NCBI GenBank assembly: GCA_013368325.1
Contig: JAACJK010000111.1
Span: forward strand, 925,886-989,885
Origin: Ephemerocybe angulata
Lineage: Eukaryota > Basidiomycota > Agaricomycetes > Agaricales > Psathyrellaceae
Direction of reading: 5' to 3'
DNA: 64,000 nucleotides
Below are positions 1-11,037 of this stretch, in pieces (position 1 is the stretch's first letter; every line of letters starts with the position of its first letter). The notes under the pieces were generated by a model. The model was not told the DNA's origin and did not search any database. It worked only from the letters and a program-made list of their open reading frames with translations. Position numbers and translations under genes: made by a program.

Positions 1-190
1 TCTCGAGTACATCCAATTAGGCGCCCAATCAAACCTGGATCTTGCTCAGCAGGTCGTATTGTGATTGTGATCATCACCGCCCTTCACAGGCTTGGTCATC
101 TGCCACCGTATGTTGTTATGAACTTCTCTGCTTTTCTTCCTCTTTCACCACGACCTCTTCTATCGCCAACTGCGCCCATTCAACAGATCG

Positions 191-2015
191 ATGGCAAGCT
201 CAGAAGTATTAGGGACTCGAGGGCCATCCATTCTGGCTGGCGCCCAAAACCTGGGCGTCAACAACCTTGGGTATAATGAAGTCGGGGGAAACATGTACGG
301 TCCGACGGTTAACATCTATGGATCACCACAGCTCCCCCCGCTATCGAGCGATAGTATCTATGAAGTTTTACGCTCTTGGCTTCCGCTCATTTTCGTTTCG
401 GATGCGCAAGAACCAGGGCAGCCTCGCGATCCAAACCCTTCCGCCAGATCTGCGGCTGCACCTAATCCAACTCTCCAAGGAAGAAGGACCGAAGGCTCGT
501 CCCAAAGTACAGAGACAAACCCCCAAGCAAGTTTCGTTAGCCCAAGTGGAGACTGCACTGCAGTAAGCACAGCTCCTCTCTGATCAGCTCTGGTGCTGTG
601 CAACTTACTCTCCTGCACCTTATCTTTACTCGAAGACTGTGATGGGAGAGTCTGAGCCCTACGCTTCATTTCGGGCTACCATGCCACAGGTCTACGTCTA
701 TCATATGCTCCGCGCAGGAAAAGGACTGGCATGCTGGAAGCCTGAGCCTTCATATAGCCCATCTGCTGTGAATCCAAAAGGCGCCGTTCCAGGTGACGTC
801 GGAATGTATAACCCAGAGGGAGGCTTCAAGAAGATATTCAACCTTTGGGATGACGAGCACTCCCTGAAGATAATGGCCAGAACCTTGGACCAAGCAGAAT
901 ACAAATCGCCTCCAAACGGATTGGTTACCAACCGGGAGTTTCAACGAGGTGCCACAGTCACCCGGGGGGCAGTCGCTGAGGTGCACGGATCGTTGGCCGG
1001 AGAGTGCGTATCCTCTGACTCTGGGCTGAAGTGTTTTTAACCCACAACATATTGAAATTAGATCCATTGAGCGTTTTGAGTTCAAATGTCAAGATCAGGA
1101 GGGCGCTGTTCTAATCTCCGTCTCAGAAGCGATCTTAGAAGAGGTCGTCGACAGCGCCATGTTCCATGACCATATCTGCACATTCGCCGAGCTTATCTAC
1201 AGACATGCTGACAGCATCCGCCGTATTGGGAGCGACACTTCATTGTATATCGTCACCGGGTGTATCAAGGCCACTGACTGGGGCCTTGCTGCATTTCAAG
1301 AGCCCATGACACACCCGGACAACGTCCTAAAACTCGTCAGGAGACGCAACGGCGAATACCTGTGGACGCACCGAGGAACTGCAGAGGCGAAGTCTGGTTC
1401 AAGCGAGCCTCGAAATGTCAAAGACCAGTGCTTATTTTTACAGGGACACAAACTTGATTTTTCCAAAGCTTTCCGCGCACGTTTGAGGTCTGAGCAGCCC
1501 CAAAATAGGGACGGAGCTTCAGAAGGTGGCGCCAACTCAGGCCCAGCTCACGATAAGGGGAATGACCACCAAAGGGGAGAGGGGGGTAGAGATGAAATGG
1601 CTGGGGGGAATCCCAATTGTAGCAACACCGGGGGTGCGCCTCCAGCTGCAGGTGACAGTTTCTCCACCCGTGTACTGGATGTTGGGGTAAGTACAACCAC
1701 GTTTCCAGAGGCATCTCGCCGCCTTGTGAGTCCTAAAGATTACATCGGCAGCTGAGAAGTCTGAACTTGATATAGACGTGCCATCCATGCGATGTAATAA
1801 CGGAACGTCTGCTAGAGCTGGTATGTTTCTATTTTCTTCGGGAAATCTTTGGACATAATTGGACATGCATTGCAACGCTGAACTGGCAGACAGGCGCCGA
1901 TTTTGCGCTAAGCCACGACAACGATTGGTGTCCTCTTTTCGAAGGTTTAAGCGAGGTTGACGCTAAAGGTGACCTGCAGTCGCTCAAGTTCGTAGCAGAG
2001 CCATACGTCAACTGA
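191..2015 (+). CDS. Agaricomycete-specific orphan protein with Gly/Asn-rich N-terminal motif
   Basis: I recognise this only as a lineage-specific family of unknown function; no enzyme motif is visible. The start at 191 opens a frame whose residues 18-43 are rich in Gly, Asn and Tyr. After an unresolved join between about 340 and 640 the frame carries the hallmarks KGLACWKPEPSY and PGDVGMYNPEGGFKKIFNLW. Clear introns then follow at 1004-1061, 1687-1756 and 1821-1893. The later exons read GAVLISVSEAILEEVV, SLYIVTGCIKATDWGLAAF and finally ADFALSHDNDW, ending at TGA 2013-2015. In the family as I know it, the 'VTGC..SWG' block and an 'ALSHDDDW' block close the protein, so the gene looks intact. 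The next frame downstream is a pseudokinase without a clear start of its own. A splice from about 1937 could fuse the two, so a single longer gene to 3814 is possible. Confidence 0.6.
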
Positions 2016-2256
2016 CTCCCCGAACCATAGGAGTGACCGAATCGGCGGTGATTCCGAGACCAAGGCGCGCATACCTTCATTATGGTGAGTGAACCTGTAG
2101 TATCTGCAGGTTTGGGTGGCTTTATCTAATATACCCATCTTCTCGCCAGGTGTTGCTGGACTGGAGCCTCGAGTGGATCAAGCATGCCATGGATTCGCGC
2201 TCCCTGAGGTGACGGAATTAAATCGCAAGACTTATATAAAGCCCAGGTCCCCTCAG

Positions 2257-3814
2257 ATGGAAGCTCATGATTTTCCAGCATTGCGTTCTCTCGCTGATAC
2301 TCTCGGAATGTCTGCCTTTACTGAAACAGAAAGAACAAAATCCACCCTCCAAGCCATTACTACCGTTATACCTAACGTGACCAACATCCCAGACCTCGAA
2401 CTAGACGTATGTCATTTGTTGGCCAGAGGTACATATACGAGTAGAGTCTGATAGGCTACGGTTCCAGATCCTCCCGGCCGAGGATTTTACTTTGATCCCT
2501 GACGTTGGACAACACTACTCCCCGTATGCGACTGGTTCATATACCGACGTTTTCAGGGCGGTGAGCAATGCCGAGGGCACAAATGGGGTGGGTCGGCTCG
2601 ATAAAAGATTCCTTGTATCTATGAACGACTAACATATGACCGTCTGTCCTCTTTTGTAGGAAATGGTCGCCATCCAGGTGTTTCGAGATGTCCCTCCTAG
2701 ATCTGACGAGGAGAAGGACAGAGAGGAGGCGAAGCGGGTCTTCGTTAAGGTAAATTTGTCTCCGAGACTCCGCTTCGAGCCTCGAGGGTTCGCTAACCTA
2801 GAATGATAGCGGCTTCGCCGTAAGTGTGCCGTTTGGGGGATGCTAAAACATCGTAACATTTCTCGCCTTTGGGGGGTGGTCATCCATCCCGAGCTATCTT
2901 CAGCGGGTTTGGTTTCGTCCTTCATGCTGCATGGTGACCTGGGTGAGTTCATCAAGAAAAAGCTTCCTTATGACTGTATCGCTATGGTACGCTCTTCCTA
3001 CATCTACGATGTGATCCAAGCTCTAATCACCATTTGCTCTTGCTTGGACAGGCCCAGGGTGTTGCATGTGCTCTGGAGTATCTACACGCAATCACCCCTG
3101 GCCCAGTCGTTCACGGGAGTGTAACACCAGTAGGTGTTCAAAGCCTCAGAAATCTGCTCCAGACACTGACAGGAAACTCACAGGCAAATATTCTTATTGA
3201 CTACGACGAGACCACGAAGAAGTTCTTCCCCTTACTTGCCGGTTTCAGTAGGTCGAGGGTGGTGGGAGGGCACGGGTATACCGCAAGCATGAGAAACCCG
3301 AACCCACTGTGAGTTTCATGAGACGCCCACTTCGTCTGGATCTGCATCTCACTCCCCGTGAAGATACCATGCCCCTGAGATATTCGCTGATGACGACGAC
3401 ATCGAGGCCACCAACAAGCGTGTGGTACCGGGTTCTGATGTCTACTCGTTGGGTATGCTCTTGTATAAGGTGCGCTAGCAAGAAGTTCACACTTACCTAG
3501 TCCATAGCCATAGCTTATAGCTTCGTCAGCTCATCACTGGACATGATCCCTTCTACAAAGAACGCTTCTCATTCCCGATGGCATTGGGTATCGCTATCGC
3601 AGAGGAGGGGCTCCGAATGACGAAAGACAAGTACCCCGTCCCAAGCCAATACGAATGGTGCTGGCCGATCATGGATGGGTGCTGGGAGTATAAGGCCAAG
3701 GAAAGGCTTACCAGCGAGGAAGTTCACAGGCGCCTTCGCAAAGGTCCAGGAGCCGACGGCACCTCTGCTCCTGTCCCCATCACTTTCTTTGACGCCAAAG
3801 AGGCAGCTATGTAG
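2257..3814 (+). CDS. TKL-like pseudokinase
   Basis: Spliced exons give a protein-kinase fold with the order N-lobe, hinge, catalytic loop, activation segment, C-lobe. The glycine loop is reduced to ATGSYTDVF. The VAIK lysine is Gln (VAIQ, 2666-2677). The HRD motif is HGS (3112-3120), while the following T-P-A-N-I-L keeps the Asn. DFG reads GFS at about 3240. APE is intact (HAPEIF), as is the later DVYSLG. Introns include one with ends at 3309 and 3363 that joins NPL to YHAPE in frame. Loss of the ATP lysine and both catalytic Asp residues argues for a non-catalytic scaffold or sensor. The ATG at 2257 is the first in frame, but an upstream exon at about 2035-2085 also joins in frame. It may therefore be the C-terminal half of the preceding gene. 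C-terminus is at 3812-3814. Confidence 0.65.
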
Positions 3815-4594
3815 GGCTGCTCACCGTCGCCGTGAAGACGGGTGGGCGTCTCGGGTCCGCCATCTGGGTCAGAACGGCCGTTACGGTTGTGGACGGGTGG
3901 CTCATGACCTTGGTTAATTTATGTCGATTTTGTTCATAATATTATTGTCCCTGCATAATGCCTGCTCGAATAGTCATTGAAAAAATGCGTACCAACCCCC
4001 AGAACCATTCATTTGAAGTCGAGTTCGATGGGTAGGCTTTGTGAGTTGCAAAATGGGTACTTGATAGCAAGTGAAATCCAGACGCGTCGTATGATTATTA
4101 TATTAGGACTGGCGTGGGTGCCGTATACACTTCAGCGTCGGTGCGCAGATGATAGTGGAGCATCGATAAATAGTTGCCAAAGAACCTCTCCCCTCTCCTT
4201 CATGAAGCCGAAGACTACAGCTTAAGGCATCATGGCAAGGACCTTCGACTTGACTCTTTCTAAAGGGATAAAGGCAAAAAGGAAACGCAGCACGAGATCG
4301 GGCAACAGCAGTGGCCTCAGTACTCAGTTATGAATAGTCCCCTGGCCCCGAATCGAGACGACTTCAAAGTCCGGTGGGCATTCGCCTGGGAGCAGGCGGA
4401 GTCGTAACTTCGCACTATTGCATAGTTGTGAAGTTAGCACCAACATTTTTTCACCTGGCGTCGAATCGCGAAGACAAAAAACCTGCAATTCGTGTGCCAG
4501 GCTCATGTAGAATGGAAAGGTGTGGCTATGGGCAAGGTAGATGGTATTCCATAAGTAACTAGAGCATACTTATCTTTGTCTTGATTTAGTCGCC
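3815..4594. other. Intergenic, no gene seen
   Basis: The 780 bases between the pseudokinase stop and the NAA10 stop (convergent genes) hold only short frames without family resemblance or splice support. They should contain both 3' ends. Confidence 0.5.
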
Positions 4595-5491
4595 TCAATC
4601 CTTCAAGTTGAGCTGCATAGAATATGCATCTTCTCCATCCGCATCTAGGCCACGCGAGTCAGCTACCACTCTCGATGCCAGATTAAAGGAAAAGAACTCA
4701 CAATACTTCTGCTCAACCTTGACAACTTCAAACCCTAGTGAATCGCGATATAGTCCAAGAGCCGCTTTGTTGGACTTGCGAACGTGGAGGGAAACATGTT
4801 GAGCTTTGTATACCGAGCGCATAGCTTCCTCTGCAAAGAGAGGTGGATGAGTCGGCAGGCATGTGTCACAAGACGGGGAAGAGACGCACGGGAGAGCAGC
4901 ATGAGCTTGTTCGCAAGGCCTAAGCGCCTATACGACCGGAGAACAGAGATGGAGTTGACGTGTCCCCGAATGGGTTCGTTCTCATCGTCTGGATCTTCAC
5001 TGGAGGAGAGCTTCAAGGATCGGAACGGTGGGCAGGAAGGAACACTCCTACATCTTGGCCAGGACGTAACCCACAATCCTTCCTTTGGGATCTTCAGCGA
5101 CGAATGATACTTGTGGCCATGATAGAGCATGAAGCATCCCTATTTAAGGAGAGACTCAGAGTTCAGAGCTTGGAAGAAGACAGATGGCGAAGTGTACTCA
5201 CAGAACTTCATGGTATAATTCTCGGGTAGATTCTGCAGATTCGCGGACTGCATCCCAGCGAGGTCATCTACCTAACGCGGCAAACAAGTAGTATGAGCAC
5301 ACATATTCACATATACGCTATCGGCCTCAATGTAAGTTTCCCCGGGATATGTTCAATTTGCAGATGGACTGTTACGCCCAGATCTAACATACCTTGGTGG
5401 TATAAAGAGCATCCAAGAATCATGGTAGATCGGGCGGTATCTCGGGGTTGCGGAGAGAGAATGAACGCACTCTTGCGAGTCTAATGTTCAT
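4595..5491 (-). CDS. NAA10: N-alpha-acetyltransferase catalytic subunit (NatA, Ard1/Naa10)
   Basis: This gene encodes the catalytic subunit of NatA, which with Naa15 acetylates nascent N-termini at the ribosome. Six exons on the minus strand join in frame to a protein of about 155 residues. Exon 1 is only MNIRLAR (from 5491). Then come [37 protein letters not shown], the GNAT acetyl-CoA loop [26 protein letters not shown] and [13 protein letters not shown]. This matches Naa10 nearly block for block, including the N-terminal MNIR and the YYADGEDAY end. All introns are short GT..AG. The long acidic C-terminal tail of animal Naa10 is absent. The P450 gene starts 670 bp away on the other strand. 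Confidence 0.93.
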
Positions 5492-6161
5492 GTCGACTTT
5501 ATCAGTTCAAACTGGAGAAGAGTAGGATGTTGCACGTCGTGGTCGACAAGAGGGCAGGCAGCACGACGGGTGCCCGCCACGGCCTGCCCTGAACTTTGGC
5601 AGAGACAAACACGGTATGATATTCTCACGCTCTGACGCCGGTGCTGCCGTTGATCCGAGGCTGACCGGCCTCTGGTCCCCAAAGGCCAGGCGCTTATTTT
5701 CCTTTGCTTTGAACTACCATCTCGTTTTCCCTCGAGCATGGCCATTCTGTTTTCCGTACTACAGCTTCATTCATATGCTTTTCAAGTCCGACTAGCTAAG
5801 CATCTTTACGGCAGAGCTGAGGAATGTAAGTTCCAAAAACAAGAATTTGTGCACTTTCTTGGATCTGGATATCTCTGGGGTATGGGAACCAGTCAACCGA
5901 TACTGCGCCTTTTGAAGGCGGCGCTGCATATGCTGACTGCCAATCTACTCCGCAGTGATCATGAGAGTCTCAACACCTAGAATGGGGTACATGCGCCGAT
6001 TATGAGGACGGCGTTAGGTCAGCAATAACTTGGCAATAACTATAGAAAGGAGGCGAGAAACCAGTTTGGATCTAACCTTCATCATCCTCCTGAGGGTGCG
6101 CGACAACTGCCGATTCCTGCGCCACTGCCTTAACCACTCAACCCCCGCTGCTCGAGAGACC
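5492..6161. promoter_or_regulatory. Divergent intergenic region between NAA10 and the P450
   Basis: This 670-base spacer must carry both promoters. I see no strong TATA box or long palindrome. A short frame at 5738-5980 has no family resemblance and I do not call it a gene. Confidence 0.4.
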
Positions 6162-8476
6162 ATGGTGTTCATAACGCCGGGCGTCGGGTTTCTCGGCCAA
6201 CACCTCGTTCTCCCAGCGTTCATACACTATGCAGGACTGAGCCTCACCCTCTTCGTTATCAGGCCGACCATTAAGCTACCAGAATGGGCTATCGTAACAG
6301 CATCCATCCTCCTCATCCCTGTGCGTGGATTTGGTGGCATCGCGTACCGTCACTGGAAGAATAAGAGAGAAGCCGAGAAACGGGGAGCGCGCTTGCCTCC
6401 CGCCATTCAAACGGGCACCTTTGGAAACAGTGCGCTACTTGACCGGATGGGCAAGGCATGGAAGGAGGGTTACCCAGGTGCGTCTTCTTACGCTATCTGT
6501 GACATGGTCTTCTGATAACGAACTCGTCGAATCTAGGTGACGAAGTTTGGGACTTTACGAGAGAGTATGGCAGGGTGTTTAACTTTGGCATCATGTTCGC
6601 GGACACGGTCTTCACCCTCGAGCCAGATAACGTCAAGCGTCTGCTCGCCACCGACTTCGATAACTTCGTCAAAGGTTAGATGAACCACGCCGCCCTCCCA
6701 CATCTGATTCTTACTCTCGCCGCGGTCTTAGGGGAACGATTCCAATATGCGCTGTCGGCTGTCCTCGGGTCTGGAGTCTTCAACTCGGACGGAGAGATGT
6801 GGAAGTTCCACAGGACAATGGCGCGGCCTTTCTTCTCCAGGGATCGCGTCTCGGATTTAGAACGATTCGACAAGCATATCCAAAAAGCTATCTCCCTTTT
6901 CCAGCAAAGGATGAAGACCGGGTACGCTATCGACTTCCAGGACCTCGCCCAACGGATCACAATGGATACAGCTTCAGAATTCCTCCTCGGTGCCTCCGTG
7001 GACAGTCTCAACATCCTCGCTGACGATATGCCCCAGCCCTACAACCATCCTCACCACCACAGCTCTGCAGAGGCATTTAAGAAATACCCTGCTAATGTTT
7101 TCTGCGACGCCTTTTTGGAGGCGCAGTTGGTGGCAGCCCAGCGCGACCGACATGAATGGATCTGGCCTCTTTGGGAGATATTTGAAGACAAGGCGAAGCC
7201 GTATATGAAGGTCGTTGACGCGTTCATGCTTCCAATTGTTGAGGAAGCGGTTGCGAAGAATTCTGAGAAGCTCAGGCTTAACGGGGGTGATGCGAAGAAC
7301 GAAATCGGGGATGACGAAACACTGCTGGATCACCTTTCCAGCCAGACTTCAGGTAAGGATGGGCGTCCCACACCAGCACAGTTTAAAACTGAACTCGACG
7401 TAGACAGGAAGATATTGAAAGACCAAGCATTGAATATCTTGATCGCAGGTCGTGATACGGTAAGACACTCGACATAGGTCTCTACCTGGTTCTTTACTCT
7501 TAATCTTAATCTCCCAGGTGTCTGCTACCGTGACCTTCCTATTCTACCTGCTTTCCAAGCATCCTAATGTACAACAGCGTCTCAGAGATGAGGTTCTTGA
7601 TACGATAGGTCCAAGCAAGCGCCCGACATTTGAGGACGTGAAAGGGATGAAATACCTTCGCGCCGTTATTAATGGTTCGTATCTTCCCATCTCGGCTGAC
7701 TCTTGCAGAACTAACGCACTTTGTAGAAACCTTGAGGATATTGCCCCCCGTGTAAGCATTTGGATCGTCGTGGTGTCGAACTCTGGTACTGAACTTTCCG
7801 CGTAAACCCAGACCTTGGGACGTTCGGTAAGGAACTCTTCGTTATTCATTGGTTTGATGTGTATTGATATTTTGCCTAGCGAATGCGTTAAAGGGACTGT
7901 ATGGCCGTCTCCAGATCCCAACGAGAAGCCTATCTACATCCCTCCCGGTACCACGTAGGGCAGTTCATTCACCACTTTTATCTCTCGACTGACTCGATGC
8001 AGTTGTGTCTATGGACTGCTCATGATGGGCACCGACGAGGAACTTTGGGGCCCCGATGCCGCAGAGTTCGACCCTGACAGGTTCCTCGACGATCGCAAAA
8101 AGCATATCTTGGCCAACCCCTTCATCTTCCTACCTTTCAACGCAGGCCCCAGAATCTGCCTCGGCCAGCAGGTTAGTAGTCAACTTTCATCTATTTCGCG
8201 TTGGCATATCTGACCGGTGTCGATGTCGACCGACGTACCCGACAGCTCGCATACAACCAGCTCTCCCTCATCATTATCCGAATTTTGCAGGCCTTCTCGT
8301 CTTTCACTGTGGATGGGGAAGCCGTCCCGCCTAATGCACGGGTCCCTGAAAATTGGGCCAATGGACCGGGGAGGAAGGCGATGGAGGGGTTCAGGCCGAA
8401 GGTTGTTTTGACTATGTCATGTGAAGGTGGGATGTGGTTGAAGGCGGATCCTGTTGAACGGGAGGAGACAATTTGA
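6162..8476 (+). CDS. Cytochrome P450, CYP63-like
   Basis: This is a membrane-anchored monooxygenase. CYP63 enzymes of white-rot fungi oxidise alkanes, fatty acids and aromatics; that role is family knowledge, not shown here. The start ATG at 6162 sits in a good context (GACCATGG). The N-terminus has hydrophobic segments at about residues 5-30 and 45-60. Conserved blocks follow: [20 protein letters not shown] (here [16 protein letters not shown]), [20 protein letters not shown]-helix IAGRDTVSATVTF, K-helix [35 protein letters not shown], and the haem loop [12 protein letters not shown]. It has at least seven short introns. One lies directly after AGRDT and one directly after the haem loop. All catalytic signatures are present and the length, about 590 residues, is normal, so the gene looks functional. 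Confidence 0.92.
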
Positions 8477-8800
8477 TACCGCACGCCCTTTAATTGCTAC
8501 CGCTTTTTGTAGATAGGGTGTCCACATACTGGCCACTGTTGAATTCTAGTACTTACTTAGTAACGTTGCTCAGTATCAAGTTGGTAGCTGCTTTTCGACC
8601 TGTGCGTCTCGGTTTGGTCCCTGTGTGCGGATTCAGCATGCGAACGGCTTGCCCAGTTAGTTAATAGTAAGTAAGTCGTGTGCAGGCATCAGACTGATCA
8701 GTGATTGCCGGTCAACGTTCAACGTTCAACTGTTTGTGCTGTTCCTGCTTGAAGCAGAACCACCATCTCTCCCGAGTCCCAAGTCCAGCAGGTCGGGTCG
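8477..8800. other. Intergenic between P450 and FunK1 kinase A
   Basis: No gene is seen. A short direct repeat of CAACGTT units lies near 8712-8730, probably the proximal upstream region of the kinase. Confidence 0.4.
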
Positions 8801-10088
8801 ATGGAGGCCCTACACATGAGGTTCGACCTCTCATATAACGGGAAAGTGAATCCCGTCAGTTGGCAAGTTGCAGATTACGCGGCGTGGGTGGCCACTGGGA
8901 TCTCCAGCTCTTTAGACGCTACAGGCCTGACGGTTACCGATCTAGGCGGCTCTGTCCACAAATATCCGATCCAGGTCGCAGGCTACAACTTCGAAAACTC
9001 GGATGAGCAGGAGTCCGACCATCCAGCTGCTATGAAGCTATCTTGGAGCGAGAAGAGTAGACCTCGCGAGAAGGCGTCCGAGCGGTTGGATATCGGTTTG
9101 AGGCAGAATGCCATTCCGCAGGACTGCAAGGCAGATAGGGTGGATCCTCTTCTCGCTGCGCGAGATCCCGTCTTCGTTCTCTTGTCTATGTTCAAACCGA
9201 TCGCCACCGTAACCTCTTTGTTAGAGATGGAACTTCTAAATGCTTTCCTTGCTTTAATATACGGTAAGTGATATAGTCGTTCGATATGTCTTTCGAAACT
9301 CAGCAGGATGTGTCTGCCTAGGTCATGCTATCCTTTGGTCTATCGGAGTTGAACATGGCGACATCAGCGAGGAAAATCTCATGTTCGACGACGTGAATAA
9401 GAAGCCCAAACTGTGCGACTTTGACCTATCCCATCTCAGAGGCGACCGTCGCCCTGCTGGCTACTCAAATACCGGGACATGGGCCTTCATGGCTATGGAG
9501 CTGCTTACCGAAAAGGCCATGAATGGGCAAGTAGCTCGGCTCTACCGGCATGACTTTGAGTCCTTCATCGCCGTCCTCGTCTGGGTGGTCTTCCGATACC
9601 GTGGTGGGGAACCGGTCCCTGACCCAGCGCTGGAGGAATGGGTCCAGAATCAATTCGAAATGTGCGCGGCCAAGCGCAAGCACACCTTCGACCAAATTGC
9701 GAAAGGAAGTTTCGCTGGCCCAGTCTGGTTGTCTCAGGGCATGTGGACTCTATTCAAGAATTCAGTCAAAGTCCTGCGGGGACTTATCTCTCGAACTCAA
9801 GCACTTGCAAATGATATCGAACTCGCAAATGATTGCGGAGCGAAGCGGAGCAATACTGTATTGGTGTGGGCGGGTGGGTGGCCCGGGAGGTGCGGGGCTA
9901 AGCCTTGGCAGCCAAACAAGGACAAATCAACTTGCACGCACAGATTACACCCGCTGTTCTTTACGCCCTTATATCTCAATAAGATTGAAGCCTGTGGGCC
10001 TATAACCCGAGATATATGTACCGCCGAATGTCAGCTACCGGAATATCCAAAAAAGTTGGGAGTAATCCGATTTGTGGTTGAGAAATGA
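8801..10088 (+). CDS. FunK1-type fungal protein kinase A, C-terminus disrupted
   Basis: This is the first member of a tandem pair and closely resembles the gene at 11038-12537. Exon 1 (from ATG 8801) contains VADYAAW and KYPIQVAGYNF. A short intron ends at the AG before GHAILWSIG. Exon 2 carries the catalytic block IEHGDISEENLMFD-like (here VEHGDISEENLM), then LCDFDLSHLRG, GTWAFMAMELL and the FunK1 signature YRHDFESFIAVLVWVVFRY. FunK1 kinases use HGD or HRD and DFD in place of the usual motifs, so the core may still be active. From about 9833 the frame leaves homology with its twin and runs into a probable MITE, ending at TGA 10086-10088 with a foreign tail of about 85 residues. The true C-terminal coding part is displaced to about 10381-10623. 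Confidence 0.7.
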
Positions 10089-10380
10089 GCCCATAATGTT
10101 TCGCGACATGAAATGTGACGCAAAATCCCCGCCAATCCGACGCGACACTTCCGCGTCGCGTCTTGCCCTGCATCACATAGCCCTACGGCGTCAAACGCGA
10201 TTATATCTGCCTATATGCCTGTTGAGAGAGGTGGAAACGGTGCACGGTGAGTATACCGTCTCGTAGACTACGCACGTCGTTACCAGTTGCCCAATCCACC
10301 AAATGCATGAGCCCAGATATGAAGATAACTCGCCTTTCGGATATCATCTTGAGTGGCTCTCTGACTCCTTCGCTCCGCAA
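9833..10380. mobile_element. Putative MITE-like insertion with 13-bp terminal inverted repeats
   Basis: TTGCGGAGCGAAG at 9833-9845 is matched perfectly by its reverse complement at 10368-10380. The repeats lie about 520 bases apart, exactly where FunK1 kinase A loses similarity to its twin and before the similarity returns. The interior has no coding capacity and contains a small GC-rich hairpin near 10138-10160. I could not find a convincing target-site duplication at the repeat ends, so the borders are provisional. Confidence 0.5.
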
Positions 10381-10623
10381 AGGGCCGACGCGGCGGACCA
10401 ATTACATGTTATCGAACTCCGATCGGTAGAATACGAGTACGAATCTGGCGCGGATGAGCCTCCTTCGTTAGAGACGTTGAAGGCCCGGCTGGAGGGGTAC
10501 AATACTCTTCTTTTCTTAAACAAGGTCTTCAGCGTCTTGTTCTCACACCCCGACAGCCGCGGACCATCCTTCACCCGATCGTTGCGAACCCACATCGACT
10601 TGAGGAAACCAACGGTTTCTTAG
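10381..10623 (+). pseudogene. Displaced C-terminal remnant of FunK1 kinase A
   Basis: This open frame ends in LEGYNTLLFLNKVFSVL and RGPSFTRSLRTHIDLRKPTVS. These line up with the last 50 residues of the intact twin (YSGLMFLDKVFEELP and RGPFFADLLRTHIDDLKKPSVS). It is separated from the kinase core by the MITE-like insertion and would only be used if the insertion were spliced out. I see no obvious splice pair that does so. Confidence 0.65.
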
Positions 10624-11037
10624 TGGTATAGAGTTCTGTACCTCTCTTAGGCTAGGCTCTCTATCCCATGTAGTACACGTAGGCCCCGTTTCTTCTGGCC
10701 CAGCTGCTTCTTTATATTGTAATGTGTGAGTTGGACTTGCATCTGGCTGCTTTCGGCTGAAGCCGCTGAACAGTTAAAAGGCATGCTCTCACGCTCATTA
10801 GACAGTGCTAAGATCCCACCAAATGCCTCCGTGTTCTCTTCCAACTCGAACCACTATCATCTCCTCAGACGGTGTTGCGACAGCAAAAGCTAGCTGCTAC
10901 GGTGGGCACACAGGCGACACCGGAGACACGGTCAATACCTGTGCAGAGCAAAGCACATGCGAGAGAAGGTCAGTTCAAGACCTGAACGAGCTACAGTGCT
11001 TTCAAGACTCGAGGTGAATTTATGTATTGGCAAAACA
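10624..11037. other. Intergenic between the FunK1 twins
   Basis: No gene is seen in these 414 bases. An in-frame ATG at 10957 could extend the second kinase by 27 residues. Confidence 0.4.

Noticed and set aside
2233..2240. TATATAAA as a TATA box for the pseudokinase
   Set aside because: It is only about 17 bases before the ATG and lies in a frame that joins in phase with upstream exons, so it is probably coding.
5738..5980. 80-codon frame between NAA10 and the P450
   Set aside because: It is short, without motif, and in a divergent promoter region.
9815..10419. TATCGAACTC repeated at 9815-9824 and 10410-10419 as a target-site duplication of the MITE
   Set aside because: The copies lie 8 and 29 bases from the inverted repeat ends, not directly at them, so a chance repeat is as likely.
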